Positions 36,276 to 47,165 of a stretch of DNA of 64,000 bases are shown here, piece after piece; position 1 is the stretch's first letter, and each line of letters opens with the position of its first letter. A program made the translations under genes and the position numbers. Source of the DNA: Nonomuraea wenchangensis (GTDB taxonomy: Bacteria > Actinomycetota > Actinomycetes > Streptosporangiales > Streptosporangiaceae); assembly GCF_900111685.1 (NCBI RefSeq), contig NZ_FOHX01000023.1, positions 119,407 through 183,406 on the forward strand, in the 5' to 3' direction. The notes under the pieces are model-generated. The model saw only the letters and a program-made list of their open reading frames with translations. It had not been told where the DNA came from and ran no database searches.

Positions 36276-37112
36276 ATGGCTGACAGGCCCGTGGACCACC
36301 ACCGGGGGATCGTCCAGCGGACCGAGCGGCTCTCGCCGCACATGGTCCGCGTCGTGGTCGGGGGCGACGGGCTGGCGGACTTCGCGACCTCCGGCCTCAC
36401 CGACCACTACGTCAAGATCGTCTTTCCGTACGAGGGCGTCGAGTACCCCCGTCCGTTCAGCGTGAAGGCGTGCAGGGAGACCATGCCGCGCGAGTTCTGG
36501 CCGCGCCTGCGCACCTACACCGTGCGCGCCTGGGACCCCGACGCGCTGGAGCTGACGCTCGACTTCGTGGTCCACGGCGACGAGGGACTCGCCGGCCCCT
36601 GGGCCGAGCGGGCCACGCCCGGCGACGAGGTGTTCCTGGTGGGGCCGGGCGGCGGCTACGCGCCCTCCCCCGAGGCGGGCTGGCACCTCATGGTCGGCGA
36701 CGAGAGCGCGCTGCCCGCCATCGCCGCCTCGCTGGAGGCCCTGCCGGACGGGACGCTCGCGTACGTCCTCGTCGAGGTGGAGGGGCCGCAGGACGAGCTG
36801 AAGCTCGGCACGGCGGCCGAGGCGCACATCACCTGGCTCTACCGGGGCGAGCGGCCGGTGGGGGAGCGGCTGGTCAAGGCGGTCCGCGAGCTGGAGTTCC
36901 CGGACGGGGACGTGCACGCGTTCGTCCACGGCGAGGCCGGCTTCGTCAAGGAGCTGCGCCGTCACCTGCGCGTCGAGCGCGAGATCCCGCTGGAGCGGCT
37001 GTCGATCTCCGGCTACTGGCGGCGCGGCGTGGACGACGAGGCCTGGCGCGCGGTCAAGCGCGACTGGAACCGGAAGGTGGAGGCCGAGGAGGCCGCGGCC
37101 CTCGCGAGCTGA
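36276..37112 (+). CDS. Siderophore-interacting protein (ferric-siderophore reductase)
   Basis: The 278-residue flavoprotein belongs to the ViuB/SIP family, which reduces iron in imported ferric siderophores. It has the FAD-binding RTYTVRAW and DFVVHGDEGLAGPWAERA motifs (about 85-120), GDEVFLVGPGG, and the NAD(P)H-side MVGDESALPAIAA and HAFVHGEAG. The iron box upstream fits induction by iron starvation. No uptake transporter lies nearby. Confidence 0.9.
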   Translation: MADRPVDHHRGIVQRTERLSPHMVRVVVGGDGLADFATSGLTDHYVKIVFPYEGVEYPRPFSVKACRETMPREFWPRLRTYTVRAWDPDALELTLDFVVHGDEGLAGPWAERATPGDEVFLVGPGGGYAPSPEAGWHLMVGDESALPAIAASLEALPDGTLAYVLVEVEGPQDELKLGTAAEAHITWLYRGERPVGERLVKAVRELEFPDGDVHAFVHGEAGFVKELRRHLRVEREIPLERLSISGYWRRGVDDEAWRAVKRDWNRKVEAEEAAALAS

Positions 37113-37194
37113 GAATCGAGTGATCCGCACCAGTGGTGATGTTGCTCCGCTGAGGACGGCGAGCAGGGTCCCGCTGACGCACACCTGACCAGAG

Positions 37195-37220
37195 CGCGCC
37201 ACACGGACGATCGTGGCGCG
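37195..37220. terminator. Hairpin between convergent genes
   Basis: CGCGCCAC and GTGGCGCG form a perfect 8-bp stem around a ten-base loop; outer GACC/GGTC bases can extend it. It lies between the SIP and epoxide hydrolase genes. Confidence 0.55.
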
Positions 37221-37291
37221 GTCCTGGTCTTCGTGCCGCGAAATCCGTGCGACACAGGGCTCGTAAGCGCCGCGCCGGGTCGGCGCGTCGG

Positions 37292-38416
37292 TCACTTCAG
37301 TGGTGCGAAGAAGGCTTGCAGGTCCGCGGCCAGCTCGGCCGGGGCCTCCATCGCCGGGAAGTGCCTGCCGCGCCGGAACTCGGTCCAGTGCGCGTCGGCC
37401 GGCGCCGGGACCAGCTTCCGTACGGTGTCGTCCGCTCCGAAGACCGCGAACCCCTGCGGTACCGCCGGCGGCGCACCCCACTCCGAGGAGTGCGCCTGCT
37501 CGTACAGGGTGTGCGCGGCAGTGACGCCGCAGCCGGTGAACCAGTACAGGCTGACCGTGGTGAGCAGCTGGTCGCGGCCGATCGGCAGGTCGGTCCACTC
37601 GTGGAACTTCTCGGCGATCCAGGCGAGCTGCAGCAGCGGCGAGTCGACCAGCCCGTAGCCGATGGTCTGCGGCCGGCTGTTCTGGATCGCCAGGTAGCCG
37701 GAACCCTCCCTGGTGAAGGCGTGCATCCGGTCCAGGATCAGCTTGTCGAGCGGGTCGTTCTCGTTCAGCCGGTCCGCCATTCCGGGCAGGAAGGTGGCGG
37801 TGCTCGCGGCAGTCAGCGGATCGGTCACCACGTGGACGCCGATGACGTGCTCGCCGTCGAGGCCGGCGACCATGCCGGACACGCCCGCGCCGATGTCGCC
37901 GCCGTGCAGGCCGTACCGCTCGTAGCCGAGCCGGCGCATCAGCTCGGCCCAGGCGCGTGCGGTGCGGCCCATCGCCCAGTCCGTCCCGCCCAGCGGGGTG
38001 GAGAAGGCGTACCCGGGCAGGGACGGGGCGACGACATGGAAGGCTTGCCCCTCCACCGGGTTGACCAGCGGCTCGATCAGGTGCAGGAACTCGGCGACGG
38101 AGCTGGGGTAGCCGTGGGTGATCAGCAGCGGTTTCGCGCCGGGCTGGTCGGACCTGACGTGCAGGAAGTGGATGCGCTGGCCGTCGATCTCGGTGGTGAA
38201 CTGCGGGTACTGGTTGAGCCGCGCCTCCTGGGCGCGCCAGTCGTACTGCGTGCGCCAGTAGTCGGTGAGTTCCCTCAGGTAGGCCGCCGGCACGCCGCGG
38301 GCCCACTCCACGTCCGGCGACTCGCCGGGCCAGCGGGCGTCGGCCAGCCGGTCGTGCAGGTGGTCGACGTCGGCCTGGGGGATCTCGATGCGGAAGGGCA
38401 GAATGCCGTCGCTGAT
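37292..38416 (-). CDS. Epoxide hydrolase (EHN-type), non-standard start
   Basis: An alpha/beta-hydrolase with the epoxide hydrolase N-terminal (EHN) domain. Active-site features are HGYP (oxyanion), the nucleophile Asp in GGDIGAG, Tyr-containing lid segments and the C-terminal His in RGRHFPA. The first canonical start is GTG 38311, but 35 in-frame codons before it encode the expected EHN start (PFRIEIPQADVDHLHDRLAD). They begin at ATC 38416, seven bases after AGGAG, exactly where an ATG should be. Either ATC is used or the gene is impaired. With ATC the protein is 374 residues, the normal length. It is divergent from a WYL regulator. Confidence 0.83.
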   Translation of the reverse strand: MSDGILPFRIEIPQADVDHLHDRLADARWPGESPDVEWARGVPAAYLRELTDYWRTQYDWRAQEARLNQYPQFTTEIDGQRIHFLHVRSDQPGAKPLLITHGYPSSVAEFLHLIEPLVNPVEGQAFHVVAPSLPGYAFSTPLGGTDWAMGRTARAWAELMRRLGYERYGLHGGDIGAGVSGMVAGLDGEHVIGVHVVTDPLTAASTATFLPGMADRLNENDPLDKLILDRMHAFTREGSGYLAIQNSRPQTIGYGLVDSPLLQLAWIAEKFHEWTDLPIGRDQLLTTVSLYWFTGCGVTAAHTLYEQAHSSEWGAPPAVPQGFAVFGADDTVRKLVPAPADAHWTEFRRGRHFPAMEAPAELAADLQAFFAPLK

Positions 38417-38543
38417 GGCGCTTCTCCTAGTCGACAGAGGCCGGTACGGCCTGGGAGTTGTCCGGGCGCTCTTGCGCTCACGCGGAGAAGAGTAGGGAGA
38501 ATAGGGGAAAGAACCGTTCCTAGATGGTCGTCAGAATCGAAGA

Positions 38544-39548
38544 ATGTCGGAAACCTCGGCGCGGCTGCTGCGCCTGCTGTCCCTGCTGCAGGCTCAACGC
38601 GACTGGACCGGTACCGAGCTCGCCGCCCGCCTCGGCGTCACCACCCGCACCATCCGTAATGACATCGGCCGCTTGCGCGGGCTGGGCTATCCGGTCGACG
38701 CGCGGCCGGGTGTGGCCGGCGGATACCGGCTCGGCACGGGTGGCGCCCTGCCGCCGCTGCTGCTGGACGACGAGGAGGCGGTGGCGGTCGCCGTCGGATT
38801 GCGTACCGCCGCGAACGGCTCGATCACGGGCATCGAGGAGACCTCGGTGCGTGCGCTGGCCAAGCTGCAGCAGGTGCTTCCCGCGCGGCTGCGCCACCAG
38901 GTCAGCGCCTTCCAGTCGTACGCGCTGCCGATGCCGTCGCCCGGCCCGCGGGTGGATCCGGACGTGCTGACCGTGATCGCGAGCGCGTGCCGGGACCATG
39001 AGCGGCTCAGGTTCGACTACCGGGCGCATGCCGGCGCGGCGAGCCGGCGCTCGGTCGAGCCGTACCGCCTGGTGAACGACCGGCGGCGCTGGTACCTGGT
39101 GGCCTGGGACCTGGACCGGGACGCCTGGCGTACCTTCCGGGTCGACCGGATCGAGCCGCGGACGCCGGCCGGGCCGCGCTTCACGCCCCGTGAGCTGCCG
39201 CCCGACCCGGAGATCGCGGCGCGGGTGGCCCGCGGATCCGGCGAGGCGACCTGGCGGTACCGGGCGCGGGTGATCGTGCACGCGCCCGCGTCGTACGTGC
39301 GAGGTCGGCTGCCGATCCCCGTGGAGGTGGAGTCCCTTGGCGAAGACCGGTGCGCCTTCGAGCCAGGCTCGGACGATCCGCAGATGCTCGCCCTCCATCT
39401 GGGCCTGCTGGACGCGGATTTCACGGTCGTTGACGCCCCGGAACTGGTTGACGCGCTGCACGCCCTGACGGAGCGCTACCAGCGCGCGATCGACGCCGGC
39501 CGGCCTACGTCTGCCCGCTCCGCGCACAGCAGCCGGCACTCGGCGTAG
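38544..39548 (+). CDS. WYL-domain transcriptional regulator (YafY-like)
   Basis: The 334-residue protein has an N-terminal HTH (residues 5-60, with GTELAARLGVTTRTIRNDIG) and a WYL domain (about 140-220, with EPYRLVNDRRRWYLVAWD). WYL regulators sense ligands or nucleic acids. It is divergent from the epoxide hydrolase gene, whose control is the likely function. Confidence 0.87.
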   Translation: MSETSARLLRLLSLLQAQRDWTGTELAARLGVTTRTIRNDIGRLRGLGYPVDARPGVAGGYRLGTGGALPPLLLDDEEAVAVAVGLRTAANGSITGIEETSVRALAKLQQVLPARLRHQVSAFQSYALPMPSPGPRVDPDVLTVIASACRDHERLRFDYRAHAGAASRRSVEPYRLVNDRRRWYLVAWDLDRDAWRTFRVDRIEPRTPAGPRFTPRELPPDPEIAARVARGSGEATWRYRARVIVHAPASYVRGRLPIPVEVESLGEDRCAFEPGSDDPQMLALHLGLLDADFTVVDAPELVDALHALTERYQRAIDAGRPTSARSAHSSRHSA

Positions 39549-39743
39549 ACGCCGCCGGTGCACCCGTGCCTCCGGGGTCCGGGAACACCAGCCTCACCCG
39601 CAGCTTCAGGCCCTCCCATTCCTCACCTTCAGGGAACGACCGCCTTACCTCCAATACCCCTTAAGTAAGACATGCGGACAGCCTCCGCGGATCCGGCCAC
39701 AGTGTGCCTTGGCCGTGTTCCAGACAGGAGAGGCGAAATCCGG

Positions 39744-41369
<1,626 letters not shown>

Positions 41370-41383
41370 CCGGGCCGGACGGA

Positions 41384-41435
41384 GGGCACGGGTGCCGGCC
41401 GGACCAACTGGCGGGCGGCCGGCACCCGCGTGCCC
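41384..41435. terminator. Strong bidirectional hairpin
   Basis: Arms GGGCACG-GGTGCCGGCC (41384-41400) and GGCCGGCACC-cg-CGTGCCC (41417-41435) pair over 17 bp with a two-base bulge. It separates the kinase gene from the convergent PIG-L gene. Confidence 0.8.
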
Positions 41436-41455
41436 CCCACGGGGTCAGGCGCGGG

Positions 41456-44080
41456 TCAGCGTACGCGGACCTGGGAGGCCGAGACGCCGCCTCGGGAGGA
41501 CTCCCAGCCGGCGACCACGGCCGGATCGGCGGCGAGTGCCAGGGTCAGCGGGACCTTCACCGTCGTCGTGCCCCGGCGCTGGACGGTGGCGACCGCCGAG
41601 CCCGCCGTGCCGCGCGCGTCCCGTACGAACAGGTGGGCCTTGCCCGGCCCCGCCGCCCGGAACGTCACCGTGACCGTGTTCCCGGCCCTGGCCGCCGCGA
41701 CCACCTGCCCGGCGTCCGCCGCCGCCGGTCCGCCGGCCGGCGGCAGGTCCACCCGGACCGCCTGCTCCAGCGACTGCGGCGAGTCCAGGCTGGACAGCGC
41801 CGTGTCCGGGATGACCGGCTCGGGCGCCGGCCGCTCCGCGCCGCGGTAGCCCGCCAGCGACGCCACGCCCCACCGGTACGGGTCGCCCTGCACGCCGCCC
41901 CACGTCGACCAGCCGATCCGGGTCTGCCCGGTCTTGTCCTGGGTGTCGGAGTCGTACACCAGGATGTTGAGCCCGAGGTGCTCCGGATCCACCGAGCCGG
42001 GCAGCAGCTCCAGCGGGATCGCCGCCTCCACCGTGTACTCACCGGGGGAGACCTTGGCCGCGATCCGCATCCCGGTGGCCGGGCCCTGCCGGTTGTCCGC
42101 GTCGCGCAGCGCGCACGGCGGCCCCTCGGCGGTCACCGGCAGCACCGCCGCCTTGAACGTCGTGGACGTGTTCTCCGACGCGCCGCGCGGGTCGAGCGCG
42201 ATCTCCACCGCGTCCGTACGCCAGTGCCGCTTGCAGTCGGCGGCGGCCAGCCGCGTGCCGAGCACGTCGTCCTTGACCCGGACCGCCACGTACAGCGTGT
42301 CCTCGTGCCAGGCCAGCCGGGCCGTGGCCGAGCAGTCGGCGGCCGACGAGCACGCCGTGCCCTCCCACAGCCGGGAGACGTCGATCGCGGGCCCCGGATA
42401 GCCGGCGTCGTCACCGTCCACGTCCGGCGCCGTGTCCGCCTGTGGGATCGTGGCGGCCGGCACCAGCTCCAGCGCGGGCCGGCCGGTGACGACGCCGTCC
42501 ACGGTGACGGTGTAGGCGTGGTCGCCGCCCTCGTTGGACGTCTTCATGGAGGCGTCGGTGTTCGTGACCGTGAACGGCACCGTCGCCGACGCGCCAGGCG
42601 CCAGCTTGGGATAGGCCGCCTCTGCCCGGTCGGCGGCGAAGCCCGCGGGCAGGTCCACGCGCACGGTGCCGGAGCGCGGCGCGTCGCCGACGTTCGTCAC
42701 CACGACGCCGACCTGGCGCGAGCCGCCCGACGGCAGCGTCAGCACCGGCGTCACCAGGCCGCGCAACTGCGGCACGCCGACGCCCGAGGTCCACTTCTCG
42801 TACTGGGCGACCTGCGGGAGGAGCTGCTGCTGGCCGCGTACGGCGGGGGTCGCCTCGACCTGCCGGTCGGTCCAGCCGCGGCCCCGCTCGGTGGTCAGCA
42901 GCGCGCCGATCCGGGCCCGCCCGGCCGCGCCCGTCGCCGGCGTGACCGTGAACCGCGCCGACGCCGGCCGCCCGGCGGTGATCCTGCCGAGGTCGCCGGA
43001 GCCGGTGACGGTCCAGCCCTCGGGGACGCGCAGCGCGGCCGACGAGCGGCCCAGCGGTTCGCGGGCGGTCACCGAGACCTCGACGGTGAACGGCGTCCCC
43101 GGCCGGACGTCGAACGCGCCGGTGCGCAGCGAGAGCCCGGTGCCGAGCGGCACGGACCCCGCCGGCCTGGTCAGCACGCCGTCCAGGATCGCCGTGGGAG
43201 CCGCCGCGGCCGGGGTGCCCGGCTCGGGGAACGGCACCCGCGCGTCCACCTGGGTGAAGAAGTCGCAGCCGAGCTGCGCGGGGTCGGCGGGCACGTCGGG
43301 GAAGACGGCCCAGCCTTGGGAGGCGTAGACGCGCTGGGAGTCCCGCTCGATCGCCGCCCACGTCCGGCCGCCGGACGAGGTCCGCCCGCTCCACACGCCG
43401 TAGACGTTCTGCGCCGGGTTCGCCGGACGGAAGGTCGCCCCGCAGGACGGCCCCACCTGCGACGTTCCGCGCCCCCCGCCGGTCAGCAGCCGCGCTGGCG
43501 CGAACGGCTTCAGCCCTTCCCGCGTGATCTGCTCGGGGAACGCCTTGGGGTCGGCCGCCGCGTAGAACGCCTCGATGGCCAGCCTGGCCGCCTGCTGATG
43601 GTTGCCGTGGTTGCCGGGCGTCGGGGCCGGGTCCATGGTCAGCAGGATCTCCGGCCGGGTCTGCCGGACGACCCTGACGACCTTCTCCAGCGTGTCGCCG
43701 CCCCAGACCTGGTCGGTCAGCGGGGCGCTCACCGTGTAGTAGAAGTCGACGTCGTCCAGGTTGAACACCTCGCGCACGCCGGCCCCGGCGACCGCCGCGC
43801 GCTCCTCGGCCTCGCGCAGCAGCCCCAGCGCGGGCCCTTCCTCGGGGCCGACGGCGTTGCCGCCGCCTTCGCCCCGCGTGACGGTGACCACGCCCGTGCG
43901 GACGCGGTGGTCCTCGTTCCACTGGCCGAGCGTGGACAGGCTGAACGCCTCGTCGTCCGGATGCGCGCCGACGAACAGCGCGTCGAGGTCCACGGGCGCG
44001 GCCGGGGCGGCCGCCGCCTGGGCGGGCAGGGCGGCGGCTCCCGGGACGAGCAGGAGAAGGGCGGACAGGATCAATCGCAT
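41456..44080 (-). CDS. Secreted PIG-L family deacetylase with CBM-like domains
   Basis: The 874-residue protein has a signal peptide (cleavage after about residue 24) and an N-terminal PIG-L/LmbE domain with AHPDDEA (His40, Asp42, Asp43) and a later GNHGNHQ zinc-site His region. PIG-L enzymes deacetylate N-acetylglucosaminyl groups. A middle region (about 430-550) has the repeated beta pattern of NPCBM-associated NEW3 domains, and 560-740 resembles the CBM9/DOMON sugar-binding fold with RTDAVEIALDPR. It is the last gene of the sugar ABC operon, suggesting it trims an acetylated glycan outside the cell before uptake. The exact substrate is not evident. Confidence 0.85.
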   Translation of the reverse strand: MRLILSALLLLVPGAAALPAQAAAAPAAPVDLDALFVGAHPDDEAFSLSTLGQWNEDHRVRTGVVTVTRGEGGGNAVGPEEGPALGLLREAEERAAVAGAGVREVFNLDDVDFYYTVSAPLTDQVWGGDTLEKVVRVVRQTRPEILLTMDPAPTPGNHGNHQQAARLAIEAFYAAADPKAFPEQITREGLKPFAPARLLTGGGRGTSQVGPSCGATFRPANPAQNVYGVWSGRTSSGGRTWAAIERDSQRVYASQGWAVFPDVPADPAQLGCDFFTQVDARVPFPEPGTPAAAAPTAILDGVLTRPAGSVPLGTGLSLRTGAFDVRPGTPFTVEVSVTAREPLGRSSAALRVPEGWTVTGSGDLGRITAGRPASARFTVTPATGAAGRARIGALLTTERGRGWTDRQVEATPAVRGQQQLLPQVAQYEKWTSGVGVPQLRGLVTPVLTLPSGGSRQVGVVVTNVGDAPRSGTVRVDLPAGFAADRAEAAYPKLAPGASATVPFTVTNTDASMKTSNEGGDHAYTVTVDGVVTGRPALELVPAATIPQADTAPDVDGDDAGYPGPAIDVSRLWEGTACSSAADCSATARLAWHEDTLYVAVRVKDDVLGTRLAAADCKRHWRTDAVEIALDPRGASENTSTTFKAAVLPVTAEGPPCALRDADNRQGPATGMRIAAKVSPGEYTVEAAIPLELLPGSVDPEHLGLNILVYDSDTQDKTGQTRIGWSTWGGVQGDPYRWGVASLAGYRGAERPAPEPVIPDTALSSLDSPQSLEQAVRVDLPPAGGPAAADAGQVVAAARAGNTVTVTFRAAGPGKAHLFVRDARGTAGSAVATVQRRGTTTVKVPLTLALAADPAVVAGWESSRGGVSASQVRVR

Positions 44081-44096
44081 GGCGCCTCCGGAGGAT

Positions 44097-44897
44097 CTAT
44101 TCGCGGACCGCCCCCTGGAGCAGCCCGCGGACGAAGTGTCGCTGGAGGAACAGGTAGAAGATCACGACCGGCGTCGCCACGATCACCGACCCGGCCGCGA
44201 GCAGCGTGAAGCCCGAGGTGTGCTGGCCCTGGAAGAACGCCAGGCCGAGCGGCGCCGTACGCAGCGACTCGCTGGTCACCATGATCAGCGGGATGAGGAA
44301 CTCGTTCCACGTCCACATGAAGACCAGCACCGTCAGCGTCACCACCGCCGGCCGCGCCGGCGGCACCAGCACCTGCCACAGGATCCGCCACGTCGAGGCC
44401 CCGTCGATGCGCGCCGCCTCCACGATCGCCCGGTTCGAGGCGCGGAAGTAGGCCCGCATCCAGAACGTACCGAACGCCACCGACAACGCCACCTGAGGCA
44501 ACGCCACCGACCAGAACGTGTCGATCAGCCCCAGCGAGCGCAGGTCGAAGTAGAGCGGCACCGCGACGGCCTCGCTCGGCATCATGATCCCGAGCATGAA
44601 CAGGTAGAACAGCGCCGACTGCCCGCGAAAGCGCATCGTGCCGAACGCGTACCCGCTCATGACCGACAGCGCCACGCTGACCACCACGACGAACGCCGAC
44701 ACCGCGAGGCTCGTACGCAGGTAGGTCCCGAACCGGCCCACCTCCCAGGCCGCCGCGAAGTTGGCCGGCCCGGCCGTCCCGCCGCTGTCGGACGGGCCCA
44801 GCGCCGCCCCCAGGATCGTCACGATCGGGAGCAGCGCGAACGCCGCGAACACCGACAGGATGACGTAGTTGGCCACCCGCTCACCGCGCGAGATCAC
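44097..44897 (-). CDS. Carbohydrate ABC permease, MalG type
   Basis: The 266-residue permease has six helices and the cytoplasmic EAA loop EAARIDGASTWRILWQVLVP, which docks the ATPase. GTG 44897 overlaps the previous stop as GTGA. No ATPase gene lies in the operon, so a shared MsiK-type ATPase elsewhere is likely, as is usual in actinomycetes. Confidence 0.9.
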   Translation of the reverse strand: MISRGERVANYVILSVFAAFALLPIVTILGAALGPSDSGGTAGPANFAAAWEVGRFGTYLRTSLAVSAFVVVVSVALSVMSGYAFGTMRFRGQSALFYLFMLGIMMPSEAVAVPLYFDLRSLGLIDTFWSVALPQVALSVAFGTFWMRAYFRASNRAIVEAARIDGASTWRILWQVLVPPARPAVVTLTVLVFMWTWNEFLIPLIMVTSESLRTAPLGLAFFQGQHTSGFTLLAAGSVIVATPVVIFYLFLQRHFVRGLLQGAVRE

Positions 44898-45790
44898 GTG
44901 AGCCCCCTGTCGGCGAACCGGTTGATCCCGAACGAGATCACGAAGATGAGCAGCGCCAGCGTGACCCCGACGGCCGCCGCCGAGCCCACCTGGCCGAGCC
45001 CGAAGGCCCGGTGGTAGACCTCGTACGACGGCACCGTCGTGGACGTGCCAGGACCGCCCCGCGTCGTCACGTACACCAGGTCGAACGTGCGCAGCGCGGC
45101 GATGACCGTGAGCGTCAGGGCGACCGCGATCTCCCCGCGCACCGACGGCAGCGTCACCGCGAAGAACTCCCTGACCGCGCCGGCCCCGTCGAGCCGGGCG
45201 GCCTCGTACAGGTCGGGCGGCACCCGGCTCATCCCGGCCAGCAGCAGCACGGTCACCAGCCCCGTCTCCACCCACGTGCCGACCACCCCGACGGCGGGCA
45301 GCGCGAAGGCGTAGTCGCCGAGCCAGCCCCGCGTCAGCGAGTCCAGCCCGAGCGCGCCGAGCAGCGCGTTGAGCGTGCCGTCGGGCGCGTACACCCGCCG
45401 CCACGCCACCGCGACCACGACCATCGCCACCACCTGCGGCAGGAACACCACCGTGCGGAAGAAGCCGAGCCCGCGCACCTTGGCGTGGTTGAGCACCGCC
45501 GCCAGCGCCAGGCCGACGGCCAGCGGGATCAGCGCGTAGAACACGACGAGCACCAGCGCGTGCCCGAAGGCGGCGCGCAGCCCCTCGTCGGCCAGGATGG
45601 CGGCGTAGTTGTCCAGACCGGCCCACCTGCCCACGGACAGCCCGTCCCAGTCGTAGAGGGAGAACTGCACCGCCCGCCCGATCGGGAACAGCAGGAACGC
45701 CGCGTAGATCACGAACGCCGGCAGCAGGTAGAGGTAGGCGACGCGGCGAGGCTCGCCCGGAGGCCGCCCCGCCGCCCTCCGCCCTGCCAT
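44894..45790 (-). CDS. Carbohydrate ABC permease, MalF type
   Basis: The 298-residue permease has six helices and the EAA loop YEAARLDGAGAVREFFAVTLP. ATG 45790 overlaps the binding-protein stop by one base. It forms a heterodimer with the MalG-type partner. Confidence 0.9.
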   Translation of the reverse strand: MAGRRAAGRPPGEPRRVAYLYLLPAFVIYAAFLLFPIGRAVQFSLYDWDGLSVGRWAGLDNYAAILADEGLRAAFGHALVLVVFYALIPLAVGLALAAVLNHAKVRGLGFFRTVVFLPQVVAMVVVAVAWRRVYAPDGTLNALLGALGLDSLTRGWLGDYAFALPAVGVVGTWVETGLVTVLLLAGMSRVPPDLYEAARLDGAGAVREFFAVTLPSVRGEIAVALTLTVIAALRTFDLVYVTTRGGPGTSTTVPSYEVYHRAFGLGQVGSAAAVGVTLALLIFVISFGINRFADRGLT

Positions 45791-47163
45791 CAGTTGCTCT
45801 CGGTGAAGGTCTTGTAGTCCTTCTCCAGCGTGGCCAGGAACTCCTGCGGGGTGGCCTTCTCTGCGAGCAGGTCCTGCAGCGCCGCGCCGAGCGTGTCGGC
45901 GAAGGTCGGGGTCGCGTAGTCCAGGTAGGGGACCAGCCCGTCCTTCCCTGTGACGGTGCCGAAGGCGGTGAAGACGTCCTGCTGCGGCCCCGCCTGCACG
46001 CTCTGCTCCCCGGTCTCGGCGACCGGCAGGTTGCCGGTCGAGGTGAGCACCTTCATCGCGTCCGCGCTGGTGATGAAGTTGACGTACGCGGCCGCCGCGT
46101 CCGGATGGGGGCTCTTGGCGGTGATGGCGAACGGCAGCCCGGTGCCTCCCGTCGCGACCGGCGCGGCGTCGGCGGACACGCCAGGCGGCAGCATGAAGCC
46201 GAGGTCGTCGCCGAGCGCCTTCTCCAGGTCGGCGAGCAGCCAGGTGCCCGCGATGAGGAAGACGCCCTCGCCCTTGCCGAACGCCTGCCAGGAGGGGTCG
46301 TAACCCTGGCCGTTGAAGCCCTTGGCGAAGTAGCCCTTGCCGACCCAGCCGACGAGCTGCTCGGCGGCGGCGGTGTTCTCGGGCGTGGTCCAGGAGGCGC
46401 CCTTGCGGCCGAAGGCGAGGGCGGAGATCTGCTCCGCCGGCACGTGCCGGCCCTGCACGGTGCCGAAGACGTGGATGGCCGGCCACTTGTCGAGGTTGCC
46501 GAGCTGCAGGGGCACCTCGCCGGCGGTCTTGGCGGTGCCGAGCGCGGTCTCGAAGTCGGCCCACGTCTTCGGCGGCTGCAGCCCGAGCTTGGTGAGCTTG
46601 GCCTTGTTGTAGAAGACGCCGACGACCTCGCCGACCTGGGGGAGGCCGTACAGGTTGCCCTCGCCGAAGCTCTTGCCGTCGGCGCTGTAGCGGGAGTAGC
46701 GCAGCACGGACTCGGGGTAGCGCTGCTTCCAGCCGTAGGCGTCGGCGTAGGCGTCGAGCGGGAGGAGCTGCCCGGCCTTGACGAACGCGCCCATGGAGGA
46801 GCGGCCGTTGTTGGCCTCGACGACGTCGGGGGGCTCGTTGCCGCTGAGGGCGAGGCGGAGGGTGGTGTTGAGGTCGTCGAAGGAGCGGGACACCCGGTTG
46901 AGCTTGATGTTGGGGTATTTGGCCTGGAAGGCGTCGTTGAGCTGCTTCATCTGCGCCGCCTGCCCGCCGCGGACCTCCTGGTCCCACACGGTGAGCGTGA
47001 CGTCGCCGAGGGCGGCGGCGTCGGTGCGCACGGCGGACGGGGCCTGGCTCCCTGGGGCGGGCGGCGCGGAGGATCCGGGTGCGCACGCGGTCAGGGCGAG
47101 GGCGGCGGCGGCGAGCAGGGCGATCGCCGGGGTGCGGCCCGTCCGTCGCGTCGAGGGCGTCAT
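45790..47163 (-). CDS. Sugar-binding lipoprotein of the ABC importer
   Basis: The 457-residue extracellular solute-binding protein (family 1) begins with a lipoprotein signal peptide; the lipobox LTAC places the lipid on Cys near residue 23. Conserved parts are VTLTVWDQE, PPDVVEANNG and GVFYNKAKLTKLGL. ATG 47163 follows AGGAG. It lies two bases after the PfkB kinase gene. The substrate is probably an oligosaccharide or glycoside. Confidence 0.9.
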   Translation of the reverse strand: MTPSTRRTGRTPAIALLAAAALALTACAPGSSAPPAPGSQAPSAVRTDAAALGDVTLTVWDQEVRGGQAAQMKQLNDAFQAKYPNIKLNRVSRSFDDLNTTLRLALSGNEPPDVVEANNGRSSMGAFVKAGQLLPLDAYADAYGWKQRYPESVLRYSRYSADGKSFGEGNLYGLPQVGEVVGVFYNKAKLTKLGLQPPKTWADFETALGTAKTAGEVPLQLGNLDKWPAIHVFGTVQGRHVPAEQISALAFGRKGASWTTPENTAAAEQLVGWVGKGYFAKGFNGQGYDPSWQAFGKGEGVFLIAGTWLLADLEKALGDDLGFMLPPGVSADAAPVATGGTGLPFAITAKSPHPDAAAAYVNFITSADAMKVLTSTGNLPVAETGEQSVQAGPQQDVFTAFGTVTGKDGLVPYLDYATPTFADTLGAALQDLLAEKATPQEFLATLEKDYKTFTESN

Positions 47164-47165
47164 GG

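Noticed and set aside
37013..37255. 80-codon minus-strand ORF between SIP and the epoxide hydrolase
   Set aside because: Mostly antisense to SIP, crosses a hairpin and matches no family.
35151..38306. 1051-codon minus-strand frame
   Set aside because: Antisense to the esterase and SIP genes and out of frame with the epoxide hydrolase; no domain is recognisable.
39549..39743. Possible minus-strand coding remnant before the kinase
   Set aside because: A short stretch looks codon-like but has no start, stop context or recognisable domain.
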